From the NCBI RefSeq assembly GCF_001642575.1, contig NZ_LXNG01000055.1, positions 180,925 to 244,924 of the forward strand: a stretch of 64,000 nucleotides of DNA. Reading direction: 5' to 3'. Position 1 is the first letter of the stretch. The number at the start of each line of letters is the position of its first letter. Below the pieces are notes generated by a model, which saw nothing but the letters and a program-made list of their open reading frames with translations, had not been told where the DNA came from and did no database searches. The position numbers and the translations under genes were made by a program. Positions 53,428-62,364 of the stretch are shown here, one piece after another. This DNA is from Xanthomonas floridensis (GTDB lineage: Bacteria > Pseudomonadota > Gammaproteobacteria > Xanthomonadales > Xanthomonadaceae).

Positions 53428-56400
53428 CGAAGCTCTCCGTGGATCTTGCGTGTCGAAATGGCCACCACCAGCGCGGTGGTCTGGCGTACGCGGTGCGGGC
53501 GGGTATCACCACCTGGATCTCGGTGCCGCTGCCCGGTCGCGACCACAGCTGCATCTTGGCGCCGATGCGTTGCGCGCGTTCCTGCATGCCGGTCAGCCCC
53601 CAATGGCCGGTGCGTGCATGACCGTGCAGTACGTCCGGATCCAGGCCGCAGCCATCGTCGCGGATGCGCAGCACGAAGTCACGTGAACCGTAACGCAGTT
53701 CCAACGCGATATGGCGCGCATCGGCATGCCGGTCGGCATTGGCCAGCGCCTCGCGGCCCAGCTGGAACAGCTCGTCGGCCACCAGCGGGCGCAGCGCCAC
53801 CGGGTGGCCGTCCACCAGCACCTGCAGCTCGGCGGCGGGCGGGGCCACGCTGGCATTGCGCGAACGCTGCAGGGCGGCGGCCAGGTCTTCGCGCAAGGAA
53901 TGACTATCGCGCAGCCCGTTGACGCGCTCGCGGCCTTCGACCAATGCGTTTTCGGCCAGGTCCACCGCGTGCTCCAGCTCCAGCCGGCGCGGGTCGTTCC
54001 AGGGCAGCGAGCGACTGGCCGCGTGCAGGCGCAGGATTAATCCCTGCGTGCCCTGCAGCAATGTGTCGTGCAACTCGCGCGCAATGCGCTCGCGTTCGCG
54101 GTAGCGCTCTTCCAGGCGTGCCCGCAGGCGTCCGGCGACATGGCGGGTGCGCAGGTGCCACACGATCGCAAGCATCAGGACCAGGGTCAGCGCGGCGCAG
54201 AGCTTGAACTGCCAGGTCTGCACGAAGGCCGCTTCGATGACGAAGTCCAGGGTGTCGCCACGTTCGTTCCAGACGCCGTCGTTATTGGCGGCCGCGATGC
54301 GGAAGCGGTAACGCCCCGGCGCCAGATTGGTATAGAACGCCTCGTTGCGGTTGCCGGCGTCCTGCCACTGCGCGTCCACGCCTTCCAGGCGATAACGGAA
54401 GCGCACCCGCTCGGGGCGGGTGAGGCTGACCGCGTCGTAGCCAATGCGCAGGCGGTCGGTCCATTTGGGCAGGCGCAGACCATCCTCGCGCGGGTAGGGG
54501 CGGTCGTTGGCGACCACCTCGGTGATGAAGACTTCCGGCGCGGTGGGATTGCGGTAGGTCTGCGCCGGGTCCAGCCAGGCCAGGCCCTGGTTGGTGGTGA
54601 ACCACAGCAGGCCGTCGTCCGCGGCCAGCGCCGTGGGCACGGGTGTCGCCTGCTGGGCGACCCCGGGCAGCCCATCCATGGAGTCGTATAGCCGCAACGC
54701 GGGGCCTGCCATGCCCGCTTGCACGCTGTTTAGCAGCGCGCGTTGAGCGACCTGCACCACGCCGCGGTTACCGTTCAACCACAGCCTGCCATGGCGATCC
54801 TGCGCAATGCCGGTAATGCCCTGCAGCAGCGGGTTGGCCTGGTCGGCCACCTGGCGGAAACGGCCATCGGCGCCGAGCACGGCCAGGCCGGTGTCGCCGG
54901 CGACCAGCGTGAGCGATGGGCGCTGCCAGATCGCAGTGATCGGCCCCACCGACAACCCGTCGTCGGCGCCGTAACGGGTGAGCTGCCGGTTTCGCAGCAC
55001 ACGCACATCGCCCTTAACGGTGCCTATCCACAGGCCGCCGTCCTGGGTGGTGGCCAGTACCGAACAGGGCGTGTCCTGCAAGCCGGCGAGCGGCTGCCAG
55101 GCGCTGCCATCGAACATATGGGGGCCGCCGGCATCCGGGCAGACCCACGGACGGGCGTGGCGATCCACGACGAAGGCGCGGATGGCACCAGGCGTCACGC
55201 CTTGCGGCAGTGCCACCACTTGGGAACGGCCAGCCTGCAGCCGCAGCAGTGCGTGTTCGGCCAGCACCCAGCCGCCGGTGGTGGGCGGCACGTCCAGGGT
55301 GCCGGGCGGCGCGCCGTGCTGCAGGCGATTGATCCGTTCGCGGCTCAACGCGAGCAGTCGGCCATCGCGCAGGCTGGCCAGCAGAGGGTGAGGCGAGCTG
55401 CCTTGGCCGGTGTCGAACATGGCCACCGCCATCGCCTGGCCCGGCAGCAATGGCGCCAACGGCAACAGGGCGCGGTGCCGGAAGCGATTGAGGCCCAGAT
55501 TGGTGCCCACCCACAGATTGCCTTCGCGGTCTTCGAGCAGGGGGCCGGCGGTTGCCGAGGTCAGGCCCTGCACCGGACCGAAGCGTTCCAGTACCGGGGT
55601 TGGCGAGGTGGGCAGGGCGATACGGAACAGGCCTTGCGCCGCGTAATCGCTGCCCCATAGCGCGCCGTCGCGCATGAAGCGGATGCGCCGCGCGTACAGT
55701 CCGGGAAACTGCGGCGTAGTGCGGGCAGCGGTGGGCAGGACCCGGCCGTTGCCATCGGTCAACGCGAACACGCCACGGTGCGGATCGGCCACCCAGATCG
55801 CTCCGTCCGGGCTTTCGGCCAGGGTGACGTAGGCGCCTACCGGCTGACCGCTGGGTTCAAAACGGTGCGCGCCCGGGCGCAGCGAAAGAATCTGCGTCCC
55901 GTCGCTGACCCACAGCACGCCACGCACATCGCGCAGCAGCCAGTGCGCCTGGCTGCGCGGGTAGCCCCGGTCGGCACCGGCGCGCCGCCAGCGCTGCCCA
56001 TCGAACCAGCACAGGCCGCCGTCGATGGCCGCCCACACCCGTCCGCTGCCATCGCGCTCGATCCGGAACACCATGCCGTCGGGCACGTCCTTGCCGGGCG
56101 CGAAGTGGGTGAGGTGACCGTCTGCCAATCGGTCGATGCCGGCGTTGAAATAGCCGATCCACGCAGTGTCGTCCGCTGCCAGCAATAGCGCGGTCATGTT
56201 GTGCGATGCGTAGGCTTCGCCGTCCGGCGGTGCCTGCCGAGCGAACCGCTCACCGTCGAATTGGAACAGGCCGAACCCGGTTGCCAGCCACAACGGGCCG
56301 CCATCGGCTTGCTGGATATCCCAGATGTCGGCCGGCGCGCCGCGCTCGGTGCTCCAGGCGGTGTGGTGGAACTGCAGCAGCCCCGCGCGCGTGGAAGCGA

Positions 56401-56521
56401 TGCCGCCCGCCCGCGCATGCGCTGGCAGTAGGCAGAGGCACAGGCACAGGCACAGCAGCACGTTCACCGCCGCGCATACGCGAGACGGCAGGCGGGATCG
56501 AATGACGGTCTCATGCGGCAT
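53420..56521 (-). CDS. Sensor histidine kinase with two-component-regulator propeller (Reg_prop/Y_Y_Y)
   Basis: This 1033-residue protein has an export/anchor segment at the N-terminus (CLCLCLCLLPAHARAGG). A long propeller region follows (WSTERGAPADIWDIQQADGGPLWLATGFGLFQFDGER and many similar repeats, about 40-660), then a Y_Y_Y domain (FRYRLEGVDAQWQDAGNRNEAFYTNLAPGRYRFRI), one membrane helix (LCAALTLVLMLAIVWHL), and a HisKA_3 kinase with ERIARELHDTLLQGTQG (His818) and an HATPase (DDGCGLDP, GHWGLTGMQERA). The ATG at 56521 (MPHETVIR) is preferred to 56782. Propeller sensors of this type often respond to carbohydrates. Confidence 0.88.
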   Translation of the reverse strand: MPHETVIRSRLPSRVCAAVNVLLCLCLCLCLLPAHARAGGIASTRAGLLQFHHTAWSTERGAPADIWDIQQADGGPLWLATGFGLFQFDGERFARQAPPDGEAYASHNMTALLLAADDTAWIGYFNAGIDRLADGHLTHFAPGKDVPDGMVFRIERDGSGRVWAAIDGGLCWFDGQRWRRAGADRGYPRSQAHWLLRDVRGVLWVSDGTQILSLRPGAHRFEPSGQPVGAYVTLAESPDGAIWVADPHRGVFALTDGNGRVLPTAARTTPQFPGLYARRIRFMRDGALWGSDYAAQGLFRIALPTSPTPVLERFGPVQGLTSATAGPLLEDREGNLWVGTNLGLNRFRHRALLPLAPLLPGQAMAVAMFDTGQGSSPHPLLASLRDGRLLALSRERINRLQHGAPPGTLDVPPTTGGWVLAEHALLRLQAGRSQVVALPQGVTPGAIRAFVVDRHARPWVCPDAGGPHMFDGSAWQPLAGLQDTPCSVLATTQDGGLWIGTVKGDVRVLRNRQLTRYGADDGLSVGPITAIWQRPSLTLVAGDTGLAVLGADGRFRQVADQANPLLQGITGIAQDRHGRLWLNGNRGVVQVAQRALLNSVQAGMAGPALRLYDSMDGLPGVAQQATPVPTALAADDGLLWFTTNQGLAWLDPAQTYRNPTAPEVFITEVVANDRPYPREDGLRLPKWTDRLRIGYDAVSLTRPERVRFRYRLEGVDAQWQDAGNRNEAFYTNLAPGRYRFRIAAANNDGVWNERGDTLDFVIEAAFVQTWQFKLCAALTLVLMLAIVWHLRTRHVAGRLRARLEERYRERERIARELHDTLLQGTQGLILRLHAASRSLPWNDPRRLELEHAVDLAENALVEGRERVNGLRDSHSLREDLAAALQRSRNASVAPPAAELQVLVDGHPVALRPLVADELFQLGREALANADRHADARHIALELRYGSRDFVLRIRDDGCGLDPDVLHGHARTGHWGLTGMQERAQRIGAKMQLWSRPGSGTEIQVVIPARTAYARPPRWWWPFRHARSTESFDG

Positions 56522-56942
56522 CGCAGCATTGTCGGGCGAGATCGGGGGAAGCACCACCACCTCTTTCGGGGGAGGGACGCGTCGCGGCAAATCGGGTACG
56601 CAGACCACACCTAAGGAGCAGCATGCGCTGCACTGCGCGCGGCCTGTGGCGATCGTGCTTGCGTAGCGAATCCGTTGCGTTGCATGTCGCGCTATGGCGC
56701 GGTGGCGTTCGCCTGATGTGCTGGTCTCGCCGACCGAGTGTCTGTGCGTCATCGGCCGCAAGCTCGAAACCGGCCGCGCCACCGACGTGCGTGGCGGCCA
56801 ACGCGGCTGCGGTCGCAGTCGTGGTCACTTCTGATCGCGGGCCTGCCGCTCCCCCGAAAGGGTGACCAAACCGCATCACCATCAGGGGTGGGGCGCTCGA
56901 GATGCTGGTCGCACCATGGCGACATTCCCCCGGAGACGCCGC
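56522..56942. other. Divergent promoter region between sensor kinase and AraC-type genes
   Basis: This 421-nt region lies between divergently transcribed genes. Short open frames (for example plus 56623-56865) lack domain support and ribosome sites. I could not pick out convincing -35/-10 boxes or operator palindromes. Confidence 0.5.
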
Positions 56943-57410
56943 ATGGCACGTCTGATTGCCGCTGGTTGCCCCGATCTGCCTGCAGGTCGCGCGACCGCAT
57001 TGCATGCCCAACGCGCACGTGCCGTGGCCAGGGCGCTGCACTACATCGAGACGCATCTGTGCGAGCCCACCGGCGTGGCGCAGCTGGCTGCCGCCGCCTG
57101 CATGAGCCGCTTCCACTTTGCGCGCGTCTTTCGCGATGCGACCGGTGCCAGCCCGATGGCGTATCTCCGCCGCCGTCGGCTTGAACGCGCGCAGGCATTG
57201 CTGTGCGAAGGCCGCTACACCGTCAGCCAGATCGCCACCGATCTGTGCTTCTTCGATCAAAGCCATTTTGTACGCAGCTTCCGCAGTGCCACCGGCTGCA
57301 CGCCGGCACGCTTCGCTGCGCAGGCTGCCCCCGATACCCGCACGGCCTTGCCGCGTGCGCTGCGGCACGCCGGCCGTTCCCATTCCATCTCCCTGGAGCA
57401 CCACGCATGA
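56943..57410 (+). CDS. Small AraC-family transcriptional regulator
   Basis: This 155-residue protein is mostly a two-HTH AraC DNA-binding domain: ARALHYIETHLCEPTGVAQLAAAACMSRFHFARVFRDATGASPMAYLRRRRLERAQALLCEGRYTVSQIATDLCFFDQSHFVRSFRSATGCTPARF. A sensory domain is absent, as in SoxS/MarA-type regulators. I start at the ATG at 56943 (MARLIAAG), with GGAG at about 56931; upstream ATGs at 56862 and 56916 are possible. It overlaps the next gene as ATGA and so is co-translated with the enzymes it may control. Confidence 0.85.
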   Translation: MARLIAAGCPDLPAGRATALHAQRARAVARALHYIETHLCEPTGVAQLAAAACMSRFHFARVFRDATGASPMAYLRRRRLERAQALLCEGRYTVSQIATDLCFFDQSHFVRSFRSATGCTPARFAAQAAPDTRTALPRALRHAGRSHSISLEHHA

Positions 57411-58063
57411 CCACTGCCACCGCCGCCCCCGGCAACGCCCTGCTGTCGCCCGGCGATCACACGCTGATCCTGATCGACCATCAATCGCAGATGGCCTTTG
57501 CCACGCACACCATCGACATCTCGGCGCTGCGCAACAACGTCGCGTTGATCGCCAAGGGGGCCAAGAGCTTCCAGGTGCCGGTGATCCTGACCACGGTGGC
57601 GGAAAACGCGTTCTCCGGGCCGTTGTTTCCCGAGCTGCCGGAGATCTTTCCGGGCGAGCCGGTCCTCGATCGCACCAGCATGAATGCCTGGGAAGACCAG
57701 GCGGTGATCGACCGCGTCAACGCCATCGGCAAGCGACGTCTGGTGATCGCCGGCCTGTGGACCAGCGTGTGCATCGTCGGCCCCACGCTGTCGGCGATCG
57801 ACCAGGGCTTTGAGGTCTATGTCATCACCGATGCTTGCGGCGATGTCAGCGATGAAGCGCATGAGCGCGCGGTCACGCGCATGGTGCAGGCGGGCGCGGC
57901 GCCGATGACCAGCGTGCAGTACCTGCTGGAACTGCAGCGCGATTGGGCGCGCGGGCAGACCTACGACCTCACCACCGGCATCGCCCGCGCGCATGCTGGC
58001 GGCTATGGCATCGGCATCCAGTACGCCAAGCACATGTTCGGCGCGCAGGAAGGCGGCCATTGA
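57407..58063 (+). CDS. Isochorismatase-family hydrolase (YcaC-like)
   Basis: This 218-residue cysteine hydrolase matches the YcaC subgroup: DHTLILIDHQSQMAFATHTID (catalytic Asp), VPVILTTVAENAFSGPLFPELPEIFP, and the nucleophile Cys in VIAGLWTSVCIVGPTLSAIDQGFEVYVITDACGD. Substrates of YcaC-like enzymes are poorly defined. It sits between the AraC regulator and a DoxX protein with 4-nt overlaps on both sides, pointing to a joint task, possibly stress or detoxification. Confidence 0.88.
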   Translation: MTTATAAPGNALLSPGDHTLILIDHQSQMAFATHTIDISALRNNVALIAKGAKSFQVPVILTTVAENAFSGPLFPELPEIFPGEPVLDRTSMNAWEDQAVIDRVNAIGKRRLVIAGLWTSVCIVGPTLSAIDQGFEVYVITDACGDVSDEAHERAVTRMVQAGAAPMTSVQYLLELQRDWARGQTYDLTTGIARAHAGGYGIGIQYAKHMFGAQEGGH

Positions 58064-58488
58064 ACGCATCCGCGCGGCGCGGCATTGCCGCAGCGCTGCT
58101 GACGCTGCGCATCGCTGGCGGCGGGTTCCTGCTGCCGCATGGGTTGGGCAAGCTGCTGGGATGGTTCGGCGGACCGGGACTGGCCGGCTTCGCCGCCGAA
58201 TTGCAGCAGTTCGGCTTTCTAGCTGCCGCACCATTGCCGTTGCTGCTGGCACTGGTGCAAACGCTGTCCGGGCTGGCCGTGCTGTTGGGCCAGTGGACGC
58301 GCGCGAGCGCTGCGCTGGCAGCGGTGTTTATCGCCACCACGGTGCTGGTGGCGGTACCCAACGGCGGGTTCTGGATGCACGGCGGTATGGAATATCCGTT
58401 GATGTGGCTGCTGGTGCTGCTGGCATTGGTGGCCGCCGGTGGCGGTGCATGGTCGCTGGATGGACTGCGCAGGCGCGACGCGGCATGA
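58060..58488 (+). CDS. DoxX-family membrane protein
   Basis: This 142-residue protein has about four membrane helices and the DoxX/DoxD-like pattern: TLRIAGGGFLLPHGLGKLLGWFGGPGLAGFAAEL, LPLLLALVQTLSGLAVLLGQWTR, and VLVAVPNGGFWMHGGMEYPLMWLLVLL. The start is most likely TTG at 58060 (TTGA overlap with the hydrolase stop), which is unusual but gives the right N-terminus. DoxX proteins are linked to thiol and redox stress handling. Its stop overlaps the amidohydrolase start. Confidence 0.83.
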   Translation: MNASARRGIAAALLTLRIAGGGFLLPHGLGKLLGWFGGPGLAGFAAELQQFGFLAAAPLPLLLALVQTLSGLAVLLGQWTRASAALAAVFIATTVLVAVPNGGFWMHGGMEYPLMWLLVLLALVAAGGGAWSLDGLRRRDAA

Positions 58489-60443
58489 CCGGCGGCGCAC
58501 ACGATCACAGCCCCGGACGCCGCCTGTGGATGCAGGGCGCCGCTGCGGGTCTTGCGTTGGGCGCACTGCCCGGGACGTCGTCTGCTGCAAGGACACCGCC
58601 GATGGTCGATCTTGTCATTCGCAATGCACGCATCACCACGCTGGATCCGCGTCGGCCCGGTGCCACTGCGCTTGCGGTGGCCAATGGGCGTATCGCGGCG
58701 GTGGGCGACGATGCGCAGATCATGGCAATGGCCGAGGGCGCACGCGTCATCGATGCGCAGGGGCGGCGCTTGCTGCCCGGGCTCAACGACAGCCACACCC
58801 ACCTGATTCGCGGTGGACTCAGTTACAACCTGGAACTGCGCTGGGATGGCGTGCGTTCGCTGGCCGATGCAATGGCCATGCTGAAGGCGCAGGTCGATCG
58901 CACCCCGGCTCCGCAGTGGGTGCGTGTGGTCGGTGGCTTCACTGCCCATCAGTTCGCTGAAAAGCGCCTGCCCACGCTGGACGAAATCAATGCGATTGCG
59001 CCGGATACCCCGGTATTCCTGCTGCATCTGTACGACCGCGCCTTGCTCAATCGCGCTGCGTTGCGCGCCTGCGGTTACGACAAGGCCACGCAGGATCCGC
59101 CCGGCGGGCGCATCGAGCGCGACAAGCTGGGCAATCCCACCGGCCTGCTGCTGGCCAAGCCCAATGCACTGATCCTGTATGCGAGCCTGGCCAAGGGGCC
59201 GCGCCTGCCGCTGGACTACCAGGCCAATTCCACCCGCCATTTCATGCGCGAACTCAACCGGCTGGGCATCACCTCGGTAATCGATGCCGGCGGTGGCTTC
59301 CAGACGTATCCGGAGGACTATCAGGTCATCGAGCAACTGCACGCAGCCGGTCAGCTGAGCGTGCGCATCGCCTACAACCTGTTCACTCAGAACAAGGGCA
59401 AGGAGGTCGCCGACTTCCGCGGCTGGACCGAGCTGCTGCCGGTGCGCAAGGGCGACGATCTGCTGCGTCACAACGGCGCCGGCGAGATGCTGGTGTTTTC
59501 CGCGGCGGACTTCGAGCAGTTCAGCGAGCCGCGGCCGGAGCTGCCGCCGGAACTGGAACCAGAGCTGGAACAGGTGGTGCGGCTGCTGGTGGAAAAACGC
59601 TGGCCGTTCCGTATCCACGCCACCTATGACGAGAGCATCGGGCGCATTCTCGATGTCTACGAGAAGGTCAACGCCGACATACCGTTCGATGGCCTGCACT
59701 GGTTCATCGACCATGCCGAGACCATCACCCCCCGCAATATCGATCGCATCCGCGCCTTGAGTGGCGGTATCGCCGTGCAGCACCGCATGGCGTACCAGGG
59801 CGAGGCCTTCGTGGCGCGTTATGGCGCGCAGGCAGCACGGCACACACCACCGATACGTCGCATGCTGGCGGCCGGTATTCCGGTCGGTGCCGGTACCGAT
59901 GCCACCCGTGTGGCCAGTTACAACCCATGGGTGGCGCTGTCGTGGCTGGTCACCGGCCGCACCGTGGGCGGGCTGGCGCTGTATGGCGAGGAAAACCTGC
60001 TCGACCGCGAGCAGGCCTTGCGGCTGTGGACACAGGGCAGTGCCTGGTTCTCTGGCGACGAGTCGCACAAGGGCACTCTGGCGGCGGGCCAACTGGCCGA
60101 CTTCATCGTGTTGTCGGACGACTACTTCCGTGTCGACGATGCCGCCATTGCCGATATCACCAGCGTGCTGACGGTGCTGGGCGGGCAGGTGGTGCATGCC
60201 GATGGCGAATTTGCCGCGTTGGCGCCGGCGCTGCCTGGGGCACTGCCGGACTGGTCGCCGGTCAACCGGTTCGGCGGCTATCAGGTGGGCGGTGTGGTGA
60301 GCGGGCTGGCCAGTGCTGCGCATGCGCGCGGCCATGGTTGCTCTGCGCACGGCCCGCACCGGCACGCCGCCCAGCATGCCGCGCCCAGCGACGATCTGCG
60401 CGGATTCTGGGGTGCGCTGGGCTGCGCGTGTTTCGCATTCTGA
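58485..60443 (+). CDS. Exported metal-dependent amidohydrolase (YtcJ-like)
   Basis: This 652-residue amidohydrolase-3 family member has a twin-arginine-like leader (SPGRRLWMQGAAAGLALGALPG). Next comes the composite beta domain (VDLVIRNARITTLDPRRPGATALAVANGRIAAVGDD), the metal-binding motif GLNDSHTHLIRGG (about 102), FRIHATYDES and FIDHAETI histidines, and PVGAGTDATRVASYNPW near the C-terminal end of the barrel. The last 40 residues are His/Ala-rich and atypical. It overlaps the DoxX gene as ATGA. The substrate is unknown; the YtcJ group acts on small amides or formylated compounds. Confidence 0.87.
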   Translation: MTGGAHDHSPGRRLWMQGAAAGLALGALPGTSSAARTPPMVDLVIRNARITTLDPRRPGATALAVANGRIAAVGDDAQIMAMAEGARVIDAQGRRLLPGLNDSHTHLIRGGLSYNLELRWDGVRSLADAMAMLKAQVDRTPAPQWVRVVGGFTAHQFAEKRLPTLDEINAIAPDTPVFLLHLYDRALLNRAALRACGYDKATQDPPGGRIERDKLGNPTGLLLAKPNALILYASLAKGPRLPLDYQANSTRHFMRELNRLGITSVIDAGGGFQTYPEDYQVIEQLHAAGQLSVRIAYNLFTQNKGKEVADFRGWTELLPVRKGDDLLRHNGAGEMLVFSAADFEQFSEPRPELPPELEPELEQVVRLLVEKRWPFRIHATYDESIGRILDVYEKVNADIPFDGLHWFIDHAETITPRNIDRIRALSGGIAVQHRMAYQGEAFVARYGAQAARHTPPIRRMLAAGIPVGAGTDATRVASYNPWVALSWLVTGRTVGGLALYGEENLLDREQALRLWTQGSAWFSGDESHKGTLAAGQLADFIVLSDDYFRVDDAAIADITSVLTVLGGQVVHADGEFAALAPALPGALPDWSPVNRFGGYQVGGVVSGLASAAHARGHGCSAHGPHRHAAQHAAPSDDLRGFWGALGCACFAF

Positions 60444-60528
60444 TGGTGCGGTTGCTCCGCTGCGCATGTCGGCCGTCTGGCGTCCTGCGCAGCGCCTGTT
60501 GTCTTCCGTTGATTGGAGTTTTGCTGCG

Positions 60529-62157
60529 ATGACGTCTTCTGCCGCACCTGCCGATGGCGGCGCCTGGGCACCGCTGCGCGAACCGATTTTCCGAGCCCTG
60601 TGGCTGGCGATCCTGGGCAGCAACATCGGTACCTGGATCAACGATGTTGCCGCCTCCTGGGTGATGGCAGGGCAGACCGGTTCACCGTTGATGGTGGCGG
60701 CTGTGCAATCGGCCACCACCTTGCCGGTGGTGCTGTTTGCGCTGGTTGCCGGAACCCTGGCCGACATCGTGGACCGACGCCGCTATCTAGTGTTGACCCA
60801 GGGCTGGATGTTGCTGGTGGCCGGTGTGCTGGCCCTGCTTGCGCACCTGCAGTTACTGACGCCATGGGTGCTGGTCGCACTGACCTTTGCCATGGGCATG
60901 GGCGCGGCGATGGCGATGCCGGCGCAGGCGGCGATCGTCTCGGAGCTGGTACCGCGCCCGATGCTGGCCTCGGCGGTGGCGCTCAACTCGATCGGTATGA
61001 ACATCGCCCGGTCGATCGGCCCGGCGATCGGCGGCCTGATCGTGGCGCAGTTCGGGCCACCGTGGGCGTTTCTGCTCAACGGGGTGACGTTCGGATTGAT
61101 GCTGCTGGTGCTGTGGCGCTGGCGTCGCGATGCGCATGCCTCGGCACTGCCGCCGGAAAGCTTCGGCGCCGGCCTGCGTGCCGGCCTGCGCTATGCCGCA
61201 CGTGCCGGCCGGCTGCAGGCGGTGTTGATCAAGGCGGCCGGCTTCTTTGTTTTTGCCAGCGCGTTGACCGCCCTGCTGCCACTGGTGGTGCGCCGTGACA
61301 TGCAGCTGGGCGCCGGCAGCTACGGGATCCTGCTCGGTTGCATCGGCATCGGCGCGATCAGCGGCGCCTTGCTGCTGCCGCGCTTGCGTGCCCGTTACGA
61401 CCGCGACCTGCTGGTGTTTGTCGCCACGCTGGTCTGCGCCACCTCGCTGCTGGGCCTGGCGTTGTCGCGCCAGATCGGCGTGTTGTGCGTGGTGATGGTG
61501 GTCAATGGCCTGGCCTGGATCACGGTGCTGTCCTCGTTGCAGATCGCCGCGCAGACCGCGGTGCCGGCCTGGGTGCGCGCGCGCGCGTTGTCGTTGTACA
61601 TCGTGGTGTTCTCGGCCGGCATGGCGGCAGGCTCGTTGCTCTGGGGCGCAGTGGCACAGCGCACCTCGATTGCAATCGCGTTGCAGATCGCCGCCGCAGG
61701 CGCGGTGCTTGCGGCGCTGCTGGTCAAGCGCGCGCGCATCGCCGGCACCGAACAACTGGATCTTGCACCAGCCGGACACTGGCCAGTGCCCGCGCAAGCG
61801 GATGCGGTCCAGCATGACCGGGGCCCGGTGCTGGTGACGGTGGAATACCGCATTGCCGCCGAAGCGCGCTTGGGTTTCCTGCAACTGATGACGCAACTGG
61901 GCACCGCGCGCCGTCGCGATGGCGCGGTGGTCTGGGGCATTGCCGAGGACGCGGCCATCCCGGGGGTGCAACTGGAATACTTCATCGTTGCCTCATGGCT
62001 GGAGCACCTGCGCCAGCACGAGCGCGTCACCGGCGACGATCGCCAGCTGCAGGAGCAGATCCGCGCATTGCATCAGGGCGAGCGCGCTCCGGTGGTCCGT
62101 CATTTCGTCGGCGGTAGTGGCGTGATCGTGCCGCCGCATGCGCATTCGGACCTCTGA
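60529..62157 (+). CDS. MFS transporter (EntS/MFS_3 type) with C-terminal ABM-like domain
   Basis: This 542-residue protein has about 12 membrane helices of the major facilitator MFS_3 group (IFRALWLAILGSNIGTWINDVAASWVMAGQTGSPLMVAAVQSA, IGMNIARSIGPAIGGLIV). A soluble C-terminal domain of about 110 residues follows (VLVTVEYRIAAEARLGFLQLMTQLGTARR through VVRHFVGGSG) that looks like a ferredoxin-like ABM/Dabb fold. The ATG at 60529 has GGAG at 60515-60518. It lies 85 nt after the amidohydrolase gene on the same strand and may export a product of that pathway. Confidence 0.86.
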   Translation: MTSSAAPADGGAWAPLREPIFRALWLAILGSNIGTWINDVAASWVMAGQTGSPLMVAAVQSATTLPVVLFALVAGTLADIVDRRRYLVLTQGWMLLVAGVLALLAHLQLLTPWVLVALTFAMGMGAAMAMPAQAAIVSELVPRPMLASAVALNSIGMNIARSIGPAIGGLIVAQFGPPWAFLLNGVTFGLMLLVLWRWRRDAHASALPPESFGAGLRAGLRYAARAGRLQAVLIKAAGFFVFASALTALLPLVVRRDMQLGAGSYGILLGCIGIGAISGALLLPRLRARYDRDLLVFVATLVCATSLLGLALSRQIGVLCVVMVVNGLAWITVLSSLQIAAQTAVPAWVRARALSLYIVVFSAGMAAGSLLWGAVAQRTSIAIALQIAAAGAVLAALLVKRARIAGTEQLDLAPAGHWPVPAQADAVQHDRGPVLVTVEYRIAAEARLGFLQLMTQLGTARRRDGAVVWGIAEDAAIPGVQLEYFIVASWLEHLRQHERVTGDDRQLQEQIRALHQGERAPVVRHFVGGSGVIVPPHAHSDL

Positions 62158-62310
62158 CAGGGCGGTGAAGTAGTTCTGCTATCCGCTCTACGTTGTGTCG
62201 CCCTTTCGGGCATTGTGCCGCGCGAGAAGTTGCGGCGCACGGCATGCACGCGGCCTCTGTCGCACGTGAGTCGAACGCCTGGTCTGGCCTCTGGCGCACT
62301 CTATCAACCA

Positions 62311-62341
62311 AAAACAAAGGCCGGCTCTCGCGAGCCGGCCC
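62311..62341 (-). terminator. Rho-independent terminator of the alpha/beta hydrolase gene
   Basis: On the minus strand the stem GGGCCGGCTCG / CGAGAGCCGGCC is followed by TTTGTTTTTGG, 24 nt after the hydrolase stop. This is a strong intrinsic terminator facing the minus-strand gene. Confidence 0.88.
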
Positions 62342-62364
62342 GGAGTGTTGCCTTGTTGCAGCAA

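Noticed and set aside
57969..60767. Minus-strand open frame of 932 codons opposite the DoxX and amidohydrolase genes
   Set aside because: The plus-strand genes have strong motifs and coupled starts, while this frame has no motif and spans several gene boundaries.
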